A stretch of DNA of 64,000 nt from Alphaproteobacteria bacterium (GCA_022824395.1 JAJDZX010000103.1:52291-116290); one strand, 5' to 3'; shown: positions 1 through 9,489, numbered from the stretch's first letter. The notes: generated by a model not told the origin, from the sequence alone. Made by a program: numbers and translations.

Positions 1-770
1 CCCTCCGGTGGATCCAGTCGCCGCTGGCAGGGCCGGAACCGAGCTTCTACCACCGCTCCCTGGTGGAGAGCGATGTGGTCGTGACCAACATGCGTGGCAT
101 CTTCAGTGATCACATCGGCGCGCACATCCTCGCACTGGTGCTGGGGTTCGCGCGCGGTCTACCGACCTATGCGGTCCAGCAGTACGAGCGCCGCTGGAAG
201 CCGCAGGCGGCGACCGTTCACCTGCCGGAGGCGACCGCGCTCATCGTGGGGGTCGGTGGCATCGGCGCCGAGACCGCGCGGCTGTGCGCGGCGTTCGGAA
301 TCACCGTCACGGGAGTCGATCCGAGGGAGACCGTGGCGCCGACGGGGGTCGCGCGGATGGCTGGCCCCGAGGCGCTGGACGACCTGCTCCCGTCGGCCGA
401 TTTCGTGATCGTGACGGTGCCTGAGACGCCAGCCACCCAGGGGCTGTTCGACGCCGGCCGGTTCGCGCGCATGAAGCCTACGGCCTGCTTTATCAACATT
501 GGCCGCGGGGCCACGGTGGACCTTGACGCCCTCAACGAGGCGCTTCGGGCCGGCAGGCTCGCCGGCGCGGGGCTTGACGTCTTCCAGACCGAGCCGCTGC
601 CCGTCCGCCATCCGTTGTGGGATGCCCCGGGGATGGTGATCACACCGCATGTCGCAGCGGCGGGTCCGCACCTCAATCAGCGCCGGGCCGAAGTGTTCTT
701 CGACAATTGCCGGCGCTTTGCCGAGGGGCGGGCACTCCGAAATGTCGTGGACAAGGCCAACTGGTTCTGA
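1..770 (+). CDS. D-2-hydroxyacid dehydrogenase, C-terminal part (cut by window start)
   Basis: The reading frame is open from base 3, so the gene begins outside the window; the GTG at 63 is internal because homology-like sequence (WIQSPLAGPEPSFYHRSL) precedes it. The visible part holds the NAD(P)-binding Rossmann domain with a glycine-rich loop (GVGGIGAETA) and the catalytic set of the family: Arg in NIGRGA, Glu in QTEPLP and His in HVAAAGP. Family members reduce 2-keto acids to D-2-hydroxy acids with NAD(P)H in the cytoplasm. Substrate cannot be read. It ends at TGA 768-770, before an outer-membrane protein gene on the same strand. Confidence 0.9.
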   Translation, partial: LRWIQSPLAGPEPSFYHRSLVESDVVVTNMRGIFSDHIGAHILALVLGFARGLPTYAVQQYERRWKPQAATVHLPEATALIVGVGGIGAETARLCAAFGITVTGVDPRETVAPTGVARMAGPEALDDLLPSADFVIVTVPETPATQGLFDAGRFARMKPTACFINIGRGATVDLDALNEALRAGRLAGAGLDVFQTEPLPVRHPLWDAPGMVITPHVAAAGPHLNQRRAEVFFDNCRRFAEGRALRNVVDKANWF

Positions 771-916
771 ACGCCCGCCTGGTGCGCCCCCCGGCCCGAC
801 CGTTCCCGTTCCGGCCGGGATCGCGCGGGCGCCTGCCGGCCCGGGCGACCCGGGTGAATGCCGGCCGCGTGGCGCCCGGACGGCATCGCACCGTTTGCGC
901 TGGGGCGTTGGCGGCA

Positions 917-1705
917 GTGAGGAGGCGGGTACGCGGTCTCGTCCCGCCGGCTGCCGCCATGCTGGCGCTTGCCGCCGTGCCGTCACCTGCCGGGGCTGAT
1001 GGTGCTTACCTGCGGCTGGGCCTGGGCATGGAACGGCCGGCCGAGGCGAGATTCCTGGATACCGATTGCGCGAGCGAATCCCCGGCCGCCCTCTACGGGT
1101 GCGGCCCGGGCACGGATGGATCGCCGCTCAGCAGTCACGGCGGTTTTGGCACCGTCGGGGCGGTCGAGCTGGGGGTCGGCCGTGCCGCGGCGACCCGCGC
1201 GCGGCTGGAGTTCTCGCTCAGCTACCGTCCGCGCCTGAAGTTCAACGGGGCCGCCAACTTCCTGGCGCCCGGCCGACGGCAGACCGTCGCGGCCGTCGGA
1301 TCCGCGTGGACCGGGATGGCGGCCGTGTACGTGGATCTTCCGCGCTTCGGGCCGGCCGGCCGGGGATCCCCGTTGCCGTTCCTGGGTGCCGGCGTTGGCG
1401 TGGGCAGGACCGTGGTGGGAGAGATGCGGCAGACGTTCCCGAGGACCACGACGCTGGTGCCGGGCGGAGATTCAGCCGGGATCGTCTGGATGGTCACGGC
1501 CGGAATGGCGATACCGGTCGCGGACGGCGCCGTACTCGATGTCGCCTGGCGGTACGAGGACCTCGGGTCGGTCGAGACCGGGCGAGGCGCGGGCCGGGTG
1601 GTGTGGCGCGACGGCAGCCGGGAGCCGCTGGCGCTCGATCTCGCGCCGACCCGGGCTGATCTGCGGGGCCACGGGCTGCGGGTTTCGCTCAGGTACCCGT
1701 TCTGA
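917..1705 (+). CDS. Outer membrane beta-barrel protein
   Basis: About 262 residues. I chose GTG 917 because it gives a signal peptide: an Arg-rich start (RRRVRG), a hydrophobic core and a likely cleavage after PAGA. TTG 908 and GTG 854 are also in frame. The mature part has alternating hydrophobic strands rich in Gly, Tyr and Trp and ends in LRVSLRYPF, the C-terminal phenylalanine typical of BAM-inserted barrels. No enzyme motif is visible. Size fits an 8- to 10-strand OmpA/OmpW-like barrel. Function and exact start are uncertain. Confidence 0.65.
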   Translation: MRRRVRGLVPPAAAMLALAAVPSPAGADGAYLRLGLGMERPAEARFLDTDCASESPAALYGCGPGTDGSPLSSHGGFGTVGAVELGVGRAAATRARLEFSLSYRPRLKFNGAANFLAPGRRQTVAAVGSAWTGMAAVYVDLPRFGPAGRGSPLPFLGAGVGVGRTVVGEMRQTFPRTTTLVPGGDSAGIVWMVTAGMAIPVADGAVLDVAWRYEDLGSVETGRGAGRVVWRDGSREPLALDLAPTRADLRGHGLRVSLRYPF

Positions 1706-1901
1706 GATTCCGCACGAACGGATGGGTGGGCTGGAACGCGGTTGGCGCGGGAGCGACCGGACGGGGCGCCGATGACGACGGAAAGGCGGCGTTCCGGGCC
1801 TGTACCGACCGGCGCCGTCACGAGGATGCGGCCGGTCGAGTTGCCGACGCGCCCCGCGAATCTACGCGCCCGGGACCTGCCGATCCGGGGCGTTCACGTC
1901 G

Positions 1902-2288
1902 TCAATGCTCATGATCGGAGTGGTCGTGCTCCGAGTGGTCATGGAAGCCCACGACGATGAAGTCGATGTCCTCGCCGGCCCCGTCGCCTCCGGTACCGGA
2001 GATCCGCCACGAAAGCATGTAGTCCCCGTCGCGAAGCTCCGGCAGGGGAATCGCGAATACCGCCTGCGGCGGCGGGAGTCCCGATTCCAGGAGATCGATG
2101 ACCTCGTCCGAATCGGTCTTCAGCTGCAACTGCTCGAGGGTGACGTCGTGGGTGAAGCGGATCTCGAAAGCGGACGGCGCCGTATCGAGCACGTCACCCG
2201 CTTCAATGTTGCTGAATTCCACGATGGACTGCGCGAAGGCCGGCAGGGCCACGAGTGTTGCCGCGGCAAGGATGCAGATGATCGGCAT
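1902..2288 (-). CDS. copC: CopC-like periplasmic copper-binding protein
   Basis: 128 residues from ATG 2288: signal peptide (hydrophobic ILAAATLVALPAFA), then a CopC/YobA-type beta-sandwich with the family pattern PSAFEIRFTHDV and WRISGTGGDG. It likely binds copper in the periplasm. The usual copper-binding His at the mature N-terminus is not visible; instead the C-terminus is His-rich (HDHSEHDHSDHEH). An alternative ATG at 2417 overlaps the cusF stop as ATGA and would add 43 Arg/Pro-rich residues in front of the signal peptide. I prefer 2288 because the signal starts there and GGAAGG lies upstream. Last gene of the copper operon. Confidence 0.75.
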   Translation of the reverse strand: MPIICILAAATLVALPAFAQSIVEFSNIEAGDVLDTAPSAFEIRFTHDVTLEQLQLKTDSDEVIDLLESGLPPPQAVFAIPLPELRDGDYMLSWRISGTGGDGAGEDIDFIVVGFHDHSEHDHSDHEH

Positions 2289-2413
2289 CAGGCGGCTCGC
2301 TTCCTTCCATCGTCGGCTGCGGAACCCTTTCCGCGCGGCCGGGCGCCGACCTCGCGAAGGGCGCACGGCGGCGGGAATCGGCTTGTTCGGCCGGCCTGCG
2401 GCGTCCAGCGGGC

Positions 2414-2851
2414 TCATTGCTGCGCGCTGGAGTCCGCCTCGAGGCAGTCGCTCCCCCCGGTGCCGGTGTCGCAGATCGCGATGACGCGGTAGGAGTTGTC
2501 GCGGCCGCGCTTGATCCGGAACGCGACCGCGTCACCCTCGGCGAGGCCGGACAGGTCGACGGCGCCGGTGACGCCGAAGCCCATCGTCATGGCCCCCATG
2601 CCGACTTCTTCGATCGGTTCGTGGTCAATGGTCAGCGACCGTCCCTCGGCATCCACCGACCGAATGACCCCGGTTCCCTGGCCGATGCGGCCGGCGGCAC
2701 CATCGCCTGCGTGGCTGTCGGCCAGCAGGAGCGGCAGGTCCGGGGACGGGTCACCGGCCAGGTCACCGGGGGCCGGGACGCCGGCGGCGGCGGGAGGAAC
2801 GGACCAGGTCGCGACCATGACGAGCGCGAGCATTGCGACTGGGCGGGTCAT
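2414..2851 (-). CDS. cusF: CusF-like periplasmic copper/silver chaperone
   Basis: 145 residues with a signal peptide (MLALVMVATWSVPPAAAG) and a C-terminal CusF domain from about residue 58. The metal site reads H77-EPI then M85, M88 and M90 (GMGAMTMGF). In E. coli CusF the corresponding residues are His36, Trp44, Met47 and Met49, so the cation-pi tryptophan is replaced by methionine here. The start ATG overlaps the cusA stop as ATGA, which implies translational coupling. Role by family: carries Cu(I)/Ag(I) to the CusCBA pump. Confidence 0.85.
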   Translation of the reverse strand: MTRPVAMLALVMVATWSVPPAAAGVPAPGDLAGDPSPDLPLLLADSHAGDGAAGRIGQGTGVIRSVDAEGRSLTIDHEPIEEVGMGAMTMGFGVTGAVDLSGLAEGDAVAFRIKRGRDNSYRVIAICDTGTGGSDCLEADSSAQQ

Positions 2852-5800
2852 ACGGTGTCTCCTTGGGGTTTGGCGGGAAGGGCATCGAGGGGCTGCTGGA
2901 CAGGGGTCCGCGGGCGGGCCTGCAGGGATCGCTCGACCCACAGGTAGTAGATCGCGGGAATCACGAACAGGGTCAGGATCGTGGTGGAGACCGTGCCGCC
3001 GATCATGGGCAGTGCGATCCGCCGCATCACGTCGGACCCGAGGCCGTCCGTGAGGAAAATCGGCGCCAGCCCGACCAGGACGGTGATGACCGTCATGAGC
3101 AGGGGCCGGACGCGAAGCGTCGCACCTACGCGGATGGCGAGGAACAGCTCCTCCTTCGTGGTCGGCTGGTCCGCGCGCACATGCTGATCGATGTACAGCA
3201 GCATGACGACGGCGGTCTCCACCGCGATGCCGCCGAGCGCGATGAAGCCGACCGCGACGGCCACCGAGAGGTTGTAGCCGGCCAGCCACACCGCCCAGAG
3301 ACCGCCGATCAGCGCGAACGGCAGCGACAGCATGATGATGAGGATGCGGTCGAGGCGCCCGAAATGCAGCATGAGGAGCAGGAAGATCAGGGCGACGGCA
3401 GCGGGGATGGCGATGTTGAGGCGGGCGTTCGCAGCCTCCAGCTGCTCGTACTGGCCCGACCAGGCAACGGCGTACCCGGGCGGAAGATCGACCGCGTCCG
3501 CGACCGCTTGCCGCGCCTCGGTGACGTAGCCGCCGAGGTCGCGTCCCGCGATGTCGACGAACACCCATCCGGTCAGCCGGGCGTTCTCCGAGCGGATCAT
3601 CGGCGGGCCTTCCGTGAAGGTCACCGTCGCGAGCTCCCCGAGCGGGATGTGGGCGCCGGCCGGGGTGGGGACGAGGATGTCCTCGAGATCCTCGCTGGTC
3701 TCGCGGAACGCCCGGTCGTAGCGCAGCATGATGTCGTAGCGTTCGCGCCCTTCGACGCTTTCGGCGAGCTTCATGCCACCGAGGGCGGTCTGGATCACCG
3801 ACTGGAAGACGCCCATGTCGATGTTCCGCCGGGCAAGCTCAGCGCGGTCGGGCGTGATCTCGAGGTACTTGCCGCCGAGGACCCGGTCGGCAAACGCCGA
3901 GCGCGTGCCGGGAACGTCCGCCACGATGCCTTCGACCTCGCGGGCGATGCGCTCGATGATCTCGAGGTCGTCGCCGGTGATCTTGATGCCCACGGGCGTG
4001 CGGACACCGGTGGACACCATGTCCATGCGGATCTTGATCGGATAGCCCCAGGAATTGACGAGACCGGGCATCTGCAGTCGCGTGTCGAGATCGTCGATGA
4101 TCCCCTCGGCCGTCATGCCCGGCCGCCACGCGGACTCGGGCTTCAGGCGGATCCAGGTCTCGATCATGGTGAGGGGCGCTGGGTCGGTGGCGGTGTCCGC
4201 CCGGCCCGCCTTGCCGAACACGCTCTCGACCTCGGGCACCGTGGCGATCACGCGATTCGTCTGGCCCAGGATTTCGCGCATCTTGGTGGACGACACGCCG
4301 GGCAGGGTCGTCGGCATGTAGAGGAGTTCGCCTTCGTAGAGGGCCGGCATGAATTCCGAGCCGAGCCTGCTGAGCGGCACCACGACGGTGGCCGTCGCGA
4401 TGAGGGCCACGACGACCGTCAGCCACCGCAGCTTGAGGGCGAGCCAGAGGAACGGCCGGTAGAGCGCAACCAGCAGGCGGTTGAGCGGGTTCCGCCGCGC
4501 GGGGGGCATCCTGCCGCGCAGCAGCACATGCATCAGCACGGGGACCAAGGTGACCGACAGCATGGCCGCGAACGCCATGGCGTAGGTCTTGGTGTAGGCG
4601 AGCGGTGAGAACAGGCGGTGGCTCTCGCCGGTAAGCGCGAAGACCGGCAGGAACGACACCGTGATGATCAGCAGCGAGAAGAACAGCGCCGGACCGACTT
4701 CCTGGGCGGCGCGGACGGTGGCCTGGCGGCGGAGCTCCGGGTCCGGTCGCGGCCCCAGCTCTTCGATCCTCCGGTTGAAATTCTCGACCATCACGATCGA
4801 CGCATCGACCATCGCGCCGATCGCGATTGCGATCCCGCCGAGCGACATGATGTTCGCGGTCACGCCCTGGGCGGACATGATGAGGAACGCGCCGAGCACC
4901 CCGAGCGGGAGCGTGATGACGACGACAAAGGCGGCACGCAGGTGCAGCAGGAAGATCACGATGACGACGGCCACCGCGAGGCCTTCCTCGAGCAGCTTGC
5001 GTTTCAGGTAGTCGACCGCGCCGGCAATCAACGGCGAGCGGTCGTAGACGGTAACAATCTCCACGCCCTCGGGCAGGCCGCGCTCGAGTTCGGCGACCTT
5101 CGCCTTCACGCGCCGGATGACGTCGAGGGCGTTCTCGCCGTCCCGCATGATCACGATGCCGGCGACCGTCTCGCCCTCCCCGTCCAGCTCGACGATGCCC
5201 CGACGGAGCGCCGGTCCTTCCACGACGCGGGCGATGTCGGCAAGCGTCACGGGCGTGCCGTCCTCCGCGTGGATCACGACCTGCTCCAGGTCGAAGCGAT
5301 CCTCGACGTAGCCTGAGGACCGGATGACGAACTCGCTCTCGCCCTGCTCGAGCACCCGGCCGCCGACCTCGCTGGAAGCGGCTCGCACAGCCTCCACGAT
5401 GCGGCGGATGGGGATGTCGTGCGCGCGGAGCTGGTTGGGGTCGATCAGCACCTGGTACTCGCGGACGAACCCGCCGACCGAAGCCACCTCCGAGACACCC
5501 TCGACACCCGCGAGCTCGAGTTTCAGGAACCAGTCCTGGAGCGACCGCAGTTCGGCAAGGTCGGTCCGGCCGCTCCGGTCCACCAGCGCGTACTGGAAGA
5601 TCCACCCGACGCCGGTCGCATCGGGGCCAATCTGCGGCGTGGCGCCGGGGGGGAGTTCCGAGCCGAGCCGCGATAGGGCTTCGACCACCCGGGCGCGTCC
5701 CCAGTAGAGGTCCACGTCGTCCTCGAAGATGACGTAGACGAAACTCGTGCCGAACATCGAGGAACCGCGCACGTCCTTGGTCCGCGGCAGGCCGAGCAGG

Positions 5801-6060
5801 TTCGTCGACAGCGGGTACGTCACCAGGTCTTCGACGATCTGCGGCGACTGCCCGGGGAAGTCGGTGCGGATGATGACCTGCGTGTCGGTGAGGTCCGGAA
5901 TCGCATCTAGCGGGGTCCGCTGCATGGCCAGCCACCCGGCGGTCCCGAGCGCCGCCGCCAGCATCAGCACGATGACCGGGTTGGCTATCGACCAGGCGAT
6001 CAGCTGGGCGACGGCGGAACGGGAGGGGTCGCGCCCGGTCAGGCGGTCGTGGCCATCCAC
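2848..6060 (-). CDS. cusA: CusA-family heavy-metal RND efflux transporter
   Basis: 1070 residues from GTG 6060, which lies 11 bp after the cusB stop with GGGG upstream; the open frame runs on to 6222 inside cusB. This is the inner-membrane proton-driven pump of the tripartite system, with first TM near residue 20 (NPVIVLMLAAALGTAGWLA). The Cu(I)/Ag(I) methionine triad of CusA is recognisable in LLYMPTTLPG, MDMVSTGVRTPVG and GPPMIRSENAR, and the proton-relay Asp sits in GAMVDASIVMVEN. These residues favour copper/silver over the zinc/cobalt/cadmium subgroup (CzcA). Confidence 0.95.
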   Translation of the reverse strand: MDGHDRLTGRDPSRSAVAQLIAWSIANPVIVLMLAAALGTAGWLAMQRTPLDAIPDLTDTQVIIRTDFPGQSPQIVEDLVTYPLSTNLLGLPRTKDVRGSSMFGTSFVYVIFEDDVDLYWGRARVVEALSRLGSELPPGATPQIGPDATGVGWIFQYALVDRSGRTDLAELRSLQDWFLKLELAGVEGVSEVASVGGFVREYQVLIDPNQLRAHDIPIRRIVEAVRAASSEVGGRVLEQGESEFVIRSSGYVEDRFDLEQVVIHAEDGTPVTLADIARVVEGPALRRGIVELDGEGETVAGIVIMRDGENALDVIRRVKAKVAELERGLPEGVEIVTVYDRSPLIAGAVDYLKRKLLEEGLAVAVVIVIFLLHLRAAFVVVITLPLGVLGAFLIMSAQGVTANIMSLGGIAIAIGAMVDASIVMVENFNRRIEELGPRPDPELRRQATVRAAQEVGPALFFSLLIITVSFLPVFALTGESHRLFSPLAYTKTYAMAFAAMLSVTLVPVLMHVLLRGRMPPARRNPLNRLLVALYRPFLWLALKLRWLTVVVALIATATVVVPLSRLGSEFMPALYEGELLYMPTTLPGVSSTKMREILGQTNRVIATVPEVESVFGKAGRADTATDPAPLTMIETWIRLKPESAWRPGMTAEGIIDDLDTRLQMPGLVNSWGYPIKIRMDMVSTGVRTPVGIKITGDDLEIIERIAREVEGIVADVPGTRSAFADRVLGGKYLEITPDRAELARRNIDMGVFQSVIQTALGGMKLAESVEGRERYDIMLRYDRAFRETSEDLEDILVPTPAGAHIPLGELATVTFTEGPPMIRSENARLTGWVFVDIAGRDLGGYVTEARQAVADAVDLPPGYAVAWSGQYEQLEAANARLNIAIPAAVALIFLLLMLHFGRLDRILIIMLSLPFALIGGLWAVWLAGYNLSVAVAVGFIALGGIAVETAVVMLLYIDQHVRADQPTTKEELFLAIRVGATLRVRPLLMTVITVLVGLAPIFLTDGLGSDVMRRIALPMIGGTVSTTILTLFVIPAIYYLWVERSLQARPRTPVQQPLDALPAKPQGDTV

Positions 6061-6071
6061 GGTCGTCCCCG

Positions 6072-7859
6072 TCAGCGCATGTGTCCGGCATGCGGGTTGA
6101 CGGGCGCGCTCTCGGCGCTGGCTGCGACCTCTTCCATGCCGGCCATCAGGTCGGGCCATTCGACGGCGGTCGCCGGGTTGACGCCGTACGGATTGGCGGG
6201 GGGACCGCCCAGCTGCAGCCACAGGCGGCCGGATTCATCTTCCAGGTAGAGAATGAGGCCAAGCGTGTCGTAATGCGCGGGCGCGCCGTCGAGGAGCCAG
6301 CTCTCGAGCGCGGCCAGGAGTGACGCGAGGTCATCGGCCAGTGCCGGACCGGCCAACGACTCCTTGGCCGAACGCAGGGCCGCCTGCGCGTTTTCGATAA
6401 TCGGCACGAGGCGGGTGCTGCCGAAGCGCGTCTTCAGCGATTCGCCGATCTGCAGGGCGGGATCGACGAAATACGGATCGATCCGGTAGTCGTCGATCAG
6501 GGCCTCATGGAAATACAGCGCCATGTCGACGAGATGGTCGATTTCGGCGAGCGTTGTGGCATCGACCGGGAGCTCTGAGAGCGGCGTGTCCGGGCCCGCG
6601 AGGATCGGCGGTGGCGCCTCCAGGCGGGCAAGTCCACCCCGCAGGCTCACCTCGGAATCGAGCATGAACTGGCCGCTGGTGACGACCTCCTCGCTCTCGA
6701 GCAGCCCGGCAAGGATGGCCGTCCGGCCGTTGGCTGACTCGCCGACCTTCACCGGGCGCCCCGCGAAGCGACCGCCGCCGAGCGAGACGATGACATGGGC
6801 GCCCCGGCTGTCGCGCAGGATCGCCTCGTTCGGGACGGACAGGCGAGTGACATCGGCATCGAGCTCGAAGCGGATGTCCGCATAGGCCCCGGGGCGCAGA
6901 TGGCCGGCCGAATTGTCCACCAGGATGCGTACGTCGGCGGTGCGGGTGTGCGGATCGATGGTGGGATAGATGTAGTCGACGCGACCCTCCGCCGGCGCAT
7001 CGGGTGCGCTCGGGAAGCTCAGGGAGACCGACAGCCCTTCCGCGATCAGGGACAGCTCGGCCTCCGGGATCGACGCGATCACCCAGACGTCCGTGTACGA
7101 CTGCAGGCGCAGGATCGAGGTTCCTGGCTTCACGTAGTCGCCCTCGCGGATGTCGAGCCGGCTGACCGTTCCCGCGGCTTCGGCGTACACCGGCACGCGC
7201 TCCACGACCTTCCGGCTCTCGGTCAGGCGCTCGATGGCCGCCGGCTGCATCCCCACGGATCGAAGCCGCTGGCGAACCGCGGCGATACGATTCTCGTTCC
7301 CGACCTGGAGCGAGGCGAGATAGTCCTTCTGGGCCGCGATCAACTCGGGGCTGTAGACGCGGTAGAGCAGTTCGCCGGCGCGGACCGAGTCACCCTCGGC
7401 GCGGACGCTCAGGTCCTCGATCCATCCTTCGAGCCGGGATGCGGATACGGTCTCCAGGCGTTCATCGGTGTCGACGTTGCCGAACGCGCGCACCGTCCGC
7501 ATGAACGGCGCGTGTTCGACCGGAGCCGTCCGGACCCCCATGGTCTGGATCATCTCCGGCGCCACCGCGACGGTGCCGTCGTCCGGGCCGCCGGCGCCGT
7601 CGCTCTGGGCGGGCACGAGATCCATGCCGCAGATCGGGCACGTGCCGTCCGGATCGGTTGCGATGTAGTGCGGATGCATCGGGCAGGTGAACAGTGCCGG
7701 CCCGGCGGCAGCGGGGGTCGTGCGCGCCTCGGCCACCTGGTCGGCCCGTGTCAGGGCCAGCACGCTGTCCGGGACATAACCCCGGTCATAGGCAAGGTAT
7801 CCAAGCACGATCAGAGCGAGAATCAGCCCCAGTCCGCCGTGGAAGAACGCCTGTTTCAC
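6072..7859 (-). CDS. cusB: CusB-like periplasmic adaptor with N-terminal metal-binding domain
   Basis: 595 residues. A single membrane anchor (LGLILALIVLGYLAY) is followed by a small heavy-metal-binding domain (TCPMHPHYIATDPDGTCPIC), then the HlyD/membrane-fusion core with barrel-sandwich halves and alpha-hairpin. A C-terminal extension of about 150 residues (from roughly residue 440) ends in HAGHMR. Family role: bridges CusA and CusC and binds Cu(I)/Ag(I) in the periplasm. The start ATG overlaps the cusC stop by 4 bp. The C-terminal extension makes it longer than E. coli CusB (about 407 residues). Confidence 0.92.
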   Translation of the reverse strand: MKQAFFHGGLGLILALIVLGYLAYDRGYVPDSVLALTRADQVAEARTTPAAAGPALFTCPMHPHYIATDPDGTCPICGMDLVPAQSDGAGGPDDGTVAVAPEMIQTMGVRTAPVEHAPFMRTVRAFGNVDTDERLETVSASRLEGWIEDLSVRAEGDSVRAGELLYRVYSPELIAAQKDYLASLQVGNENRIAAVRQRLRSVGMQPAAIERLTESRKVVERVPVYAEAAGTVSRLDIREGDYVKPGTSILRLQSYTDVWVIASIPEAELSLIAEGLSVSLSFPSAPDAPAEGRVDYIYPTIDPHTRTADVRILVDNSAGHLRPGAYADIRFELDADVTRLSVPNEAILRDSRGAHVIVSLGGGRFAGRPVKVGESANGRTAILAGLLESEEVVTSGQFMLDSEVSLRGGLARLEAPPPILAGPDTPLSELPVDATTLAEIDHLVDMALYFHEALIDDYRIDPYFVDPALQIGESLKTRFGSTRLVPIIENAQAALRSAKESLAGPALADDLASLLAALESWLLDGAPAHYDTLGLILYLEDESGRLWLQLGGPPANPYGVNPATAVEWPDLMAGMEEVAASAESAPVNPHAGHMR

Positions 7860-9160
7860 GGCCCGACCAGCAGGGCGTTCATGCGGGCGATGGCGCGGTC
7901 CCGTCCGGCCTGCTCGTCCACGATCTGACCCTGGAGCTGCAGTACGGCGATCTCACCGCCCAAAATGGGGGAGTAGTCGCCGGTGCCGCTCTCATACATC
8001 GTGAGCTGGGCGGCGATCTGGTCGCGGATCGCATCGATCTTCTCTTCGAGGATCGCGATGCCGGATTCAGCTGCCGCCCGGGTGGCCTCCAGGGCCAGGT
8101 ACCGGGACGACGCCCGACGGGCAGCGGCCACGAAACGGCTCCGCGCGGCCTCGCGATTCGCTTCAGCCTCGCGGAGGGCGGGTGCCTGCGACCGGTCGGC
8201 CCAGAAGGGGACGGTAAAGGTGGCGGTGGCGCTCACCCAGTCGTCGCCCGGGTGGTCGCGCTGCTGGTACATGAGCTGGACGCCCCAGTTCGCCCTCCAG
8301 GCCGCCTCTGCCCGGTCAATGCCTGTCTCGGCCACGGACACGCCGGCCCGCGCGACCCGGACGGCGTGAAACGCGTCCGCCTCGCCGGACCAGGCGCGGA
8401 GCGACACCGGCGGGGGAGGGGTGTCCACGGCCCCGCCCACGAGATCCGTCAGGCGGGCGTCAATCCGGCCGGCCGCGGCATCGAGGTTGGCCAGGGCCCG
8501 GGCGAGGTCGCTGCGCTCGACGTCGATTTCGGCCAGCCGAAACAGTACCGGCCGCCCGGCGTTGATCTCGGTCTCGACGATCTGCGCGAGCTCATCGTAC
8601 TTGGCATCCCGCGCTCCGAGCAGTGCCCGCAGCGCGGCGACGCGTTCCTGGTCGACGAGAGCCACGATGAGGTCCGCGCGAAGTTCGGCGAAGCGCTGAT
8701 CGATTTCCGCGTCATTGCGCGCGGCGCTCTGGCTGGCCTGGGCTGCCCGCGCGTCGCGGGCGTCGCGATGCGGGAACATCTGGCGCACCCCCACCGCCTT
8801 GCTGGTCGGCAGGTACCGCGAAAACGAGGGGTCCAGGAGCGGGAAATTGAGAATGCCTAACGATACGACCGGGTCGGGGAGGGCCTCGGCCGCCGTGGCC
8901 CGCTCGCGAAGGCCCGCCGACTGGTGACGCATGGCTTCCAGCGCCGGGTGCTCGCCGAGGCGCACTTCCAGTTCCTCGAAGCCCTGGGCAGGGACGGCCG
9001 GGGCTCCGGGCACCGAACCCAGAGCCAAAGAGAGGAGCGCGACGTGCCCCAGGGCGGTTGCCGCGGTGCGTGCCCGGTGCAGGCAGCGGCCTGCCGCCCA
9101 GGTCGCTCGGCGGAGGGCGTCCATCGCCGGTTGCGGCGGGTCGGCCGCCCGTCCGCTCAC
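7856..9160 (-). CDS. cusC: TolC-family outer membrane channel (CusC-like)
   Basis: 434 residues, two outer-membrane-efflux-protein repeats rich in long amphipathic helices (Ala/Arg/Glu heptads around 130-230 and 330-420), with PDPVVSLGILNFPLLDPSF typical of TolC-like proteins in metal pumps. The N-terminus is long and Arg-rich before the hydrophobic stretch TALGHVALLSLALG, so the true start may be a later codon, but the ATG at 9160 forms an ATGA overlap with the csoR stop. Role: outer-membrane exit duct for the CusCBA pump. Confidence 0.88.
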   Translation of the reverse strand: MSGRAADPPQPAMDALRRATWAAGRCLHRARTAATALGHVALLSLALGSVPGAPAVPAQGFEELEVRLGEHPALEAMRHQSAGLRERATAAEALPDPVVSLGILNFPLLDPSFSRYLPTSKAVGVRQMFPHRDARDARAAQASQSAARNDAEIDQRFAELRADLIVALVDQERVAALRALLGARDAKYDELAQIVETEINAGRPVLFRLAEIDVERSDLARALANLDAAAGRIDARLTDLVGGAVDTPPPPVSLRAWSGEADAFHAVRVARAGVSVAETGIDRAEAAWRANWGVQLMYQQRDHPGDDWVSATATFTVPFWADRSQAPALREAEANREAARSRFVAAARRASSRYLALEATRAAAESGIAILEEKIDAIRDQIAAQLTMYESGTGDYSPILGGEIAVLQLQGQIVDEQAGRDRAIARMNALLVGP

Positions 9161-9432
9161 CGCCGGCGTCCGCCGAGGACCATGACCAGTTCCTCGACCT
9201 TCGCGCGGCGGTCGTCGAGGTCGTCGGATGTCAGGGCATGCTCGACACAGGTCTGGAGATGATCATCCATGACAATCCCCTCGAGCGAACCGAGGGCCGC
9301 CCTGGCGGCCTGGATCTGGCGCACCACGTCGATGCAGTACCGGTCGTCCTCCACCATCCGCGCGATCCCGCGTACCTGGCCTTCGACCCTGGCTAGCCGG
9401 TTTCGGGTTTCTTCCTTGGCTCTCGGTCGCAT
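9157..9432 (-). CDS. csoR: CsoR-type copper-sensing repressor
   Basis: 91 residues, all-helical CsoR/RcnR family. The Cu(I) ligand set is present with exact family spacing: C33 (in RYCIDV), H58 (DDH) and C62 (QTC), i.e. 25 and 4 residues apart as in Mycobacterium tuberculosis CsoR Cys36/His61/Cys65. By family, the apo form binds DNA and Cu(I) releases it. It is the first gene of the cus operon and lies 33 bp downstream of an inverted repeat, so autoregulation of the whole operon is likely. Confidence 0.93.
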   Translation of the reverse strand: MRPRAKEETRNRLARVEGQVRGIARMVEDDRYCIDVVRQIQAARAALGSLEGIVMDDHLQTCVEHALTSDDLDDRRAKVEELVMVLGGRRR

Positions 9433-9465
9433 GGCTTCATCCTGTAACGAGCGGCGTTGGAGATA

Positions 9466-9481
9466 CCCTACAGGGGTAGGG
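9466..9481. promoter_or_regulatory. Probable CsoR operator overlapping the cus promoter
   Basis: Perfect inverted repeat CCCTAC-AGGG-GTAGGG in a G/C-tract context, the form of known CsoR sites. On the minus strand a -35-like TTGCAA (9484-9489) is followed after 17 bp by GGTATC, so the dyad occupies the promoter spacer. It lies 33 bp before the csoR start. Promoter hexamers are inferred by eye. Confidence 0.65.
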
Positions 9482-9489
9482 GTGTTGCA

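Noticed and set aside
2833..4608. 591-codon plus-strand frame over cusA
   Set aside because: Antisense shadow of cusA, rich in Asp/His/Arg, no domain.
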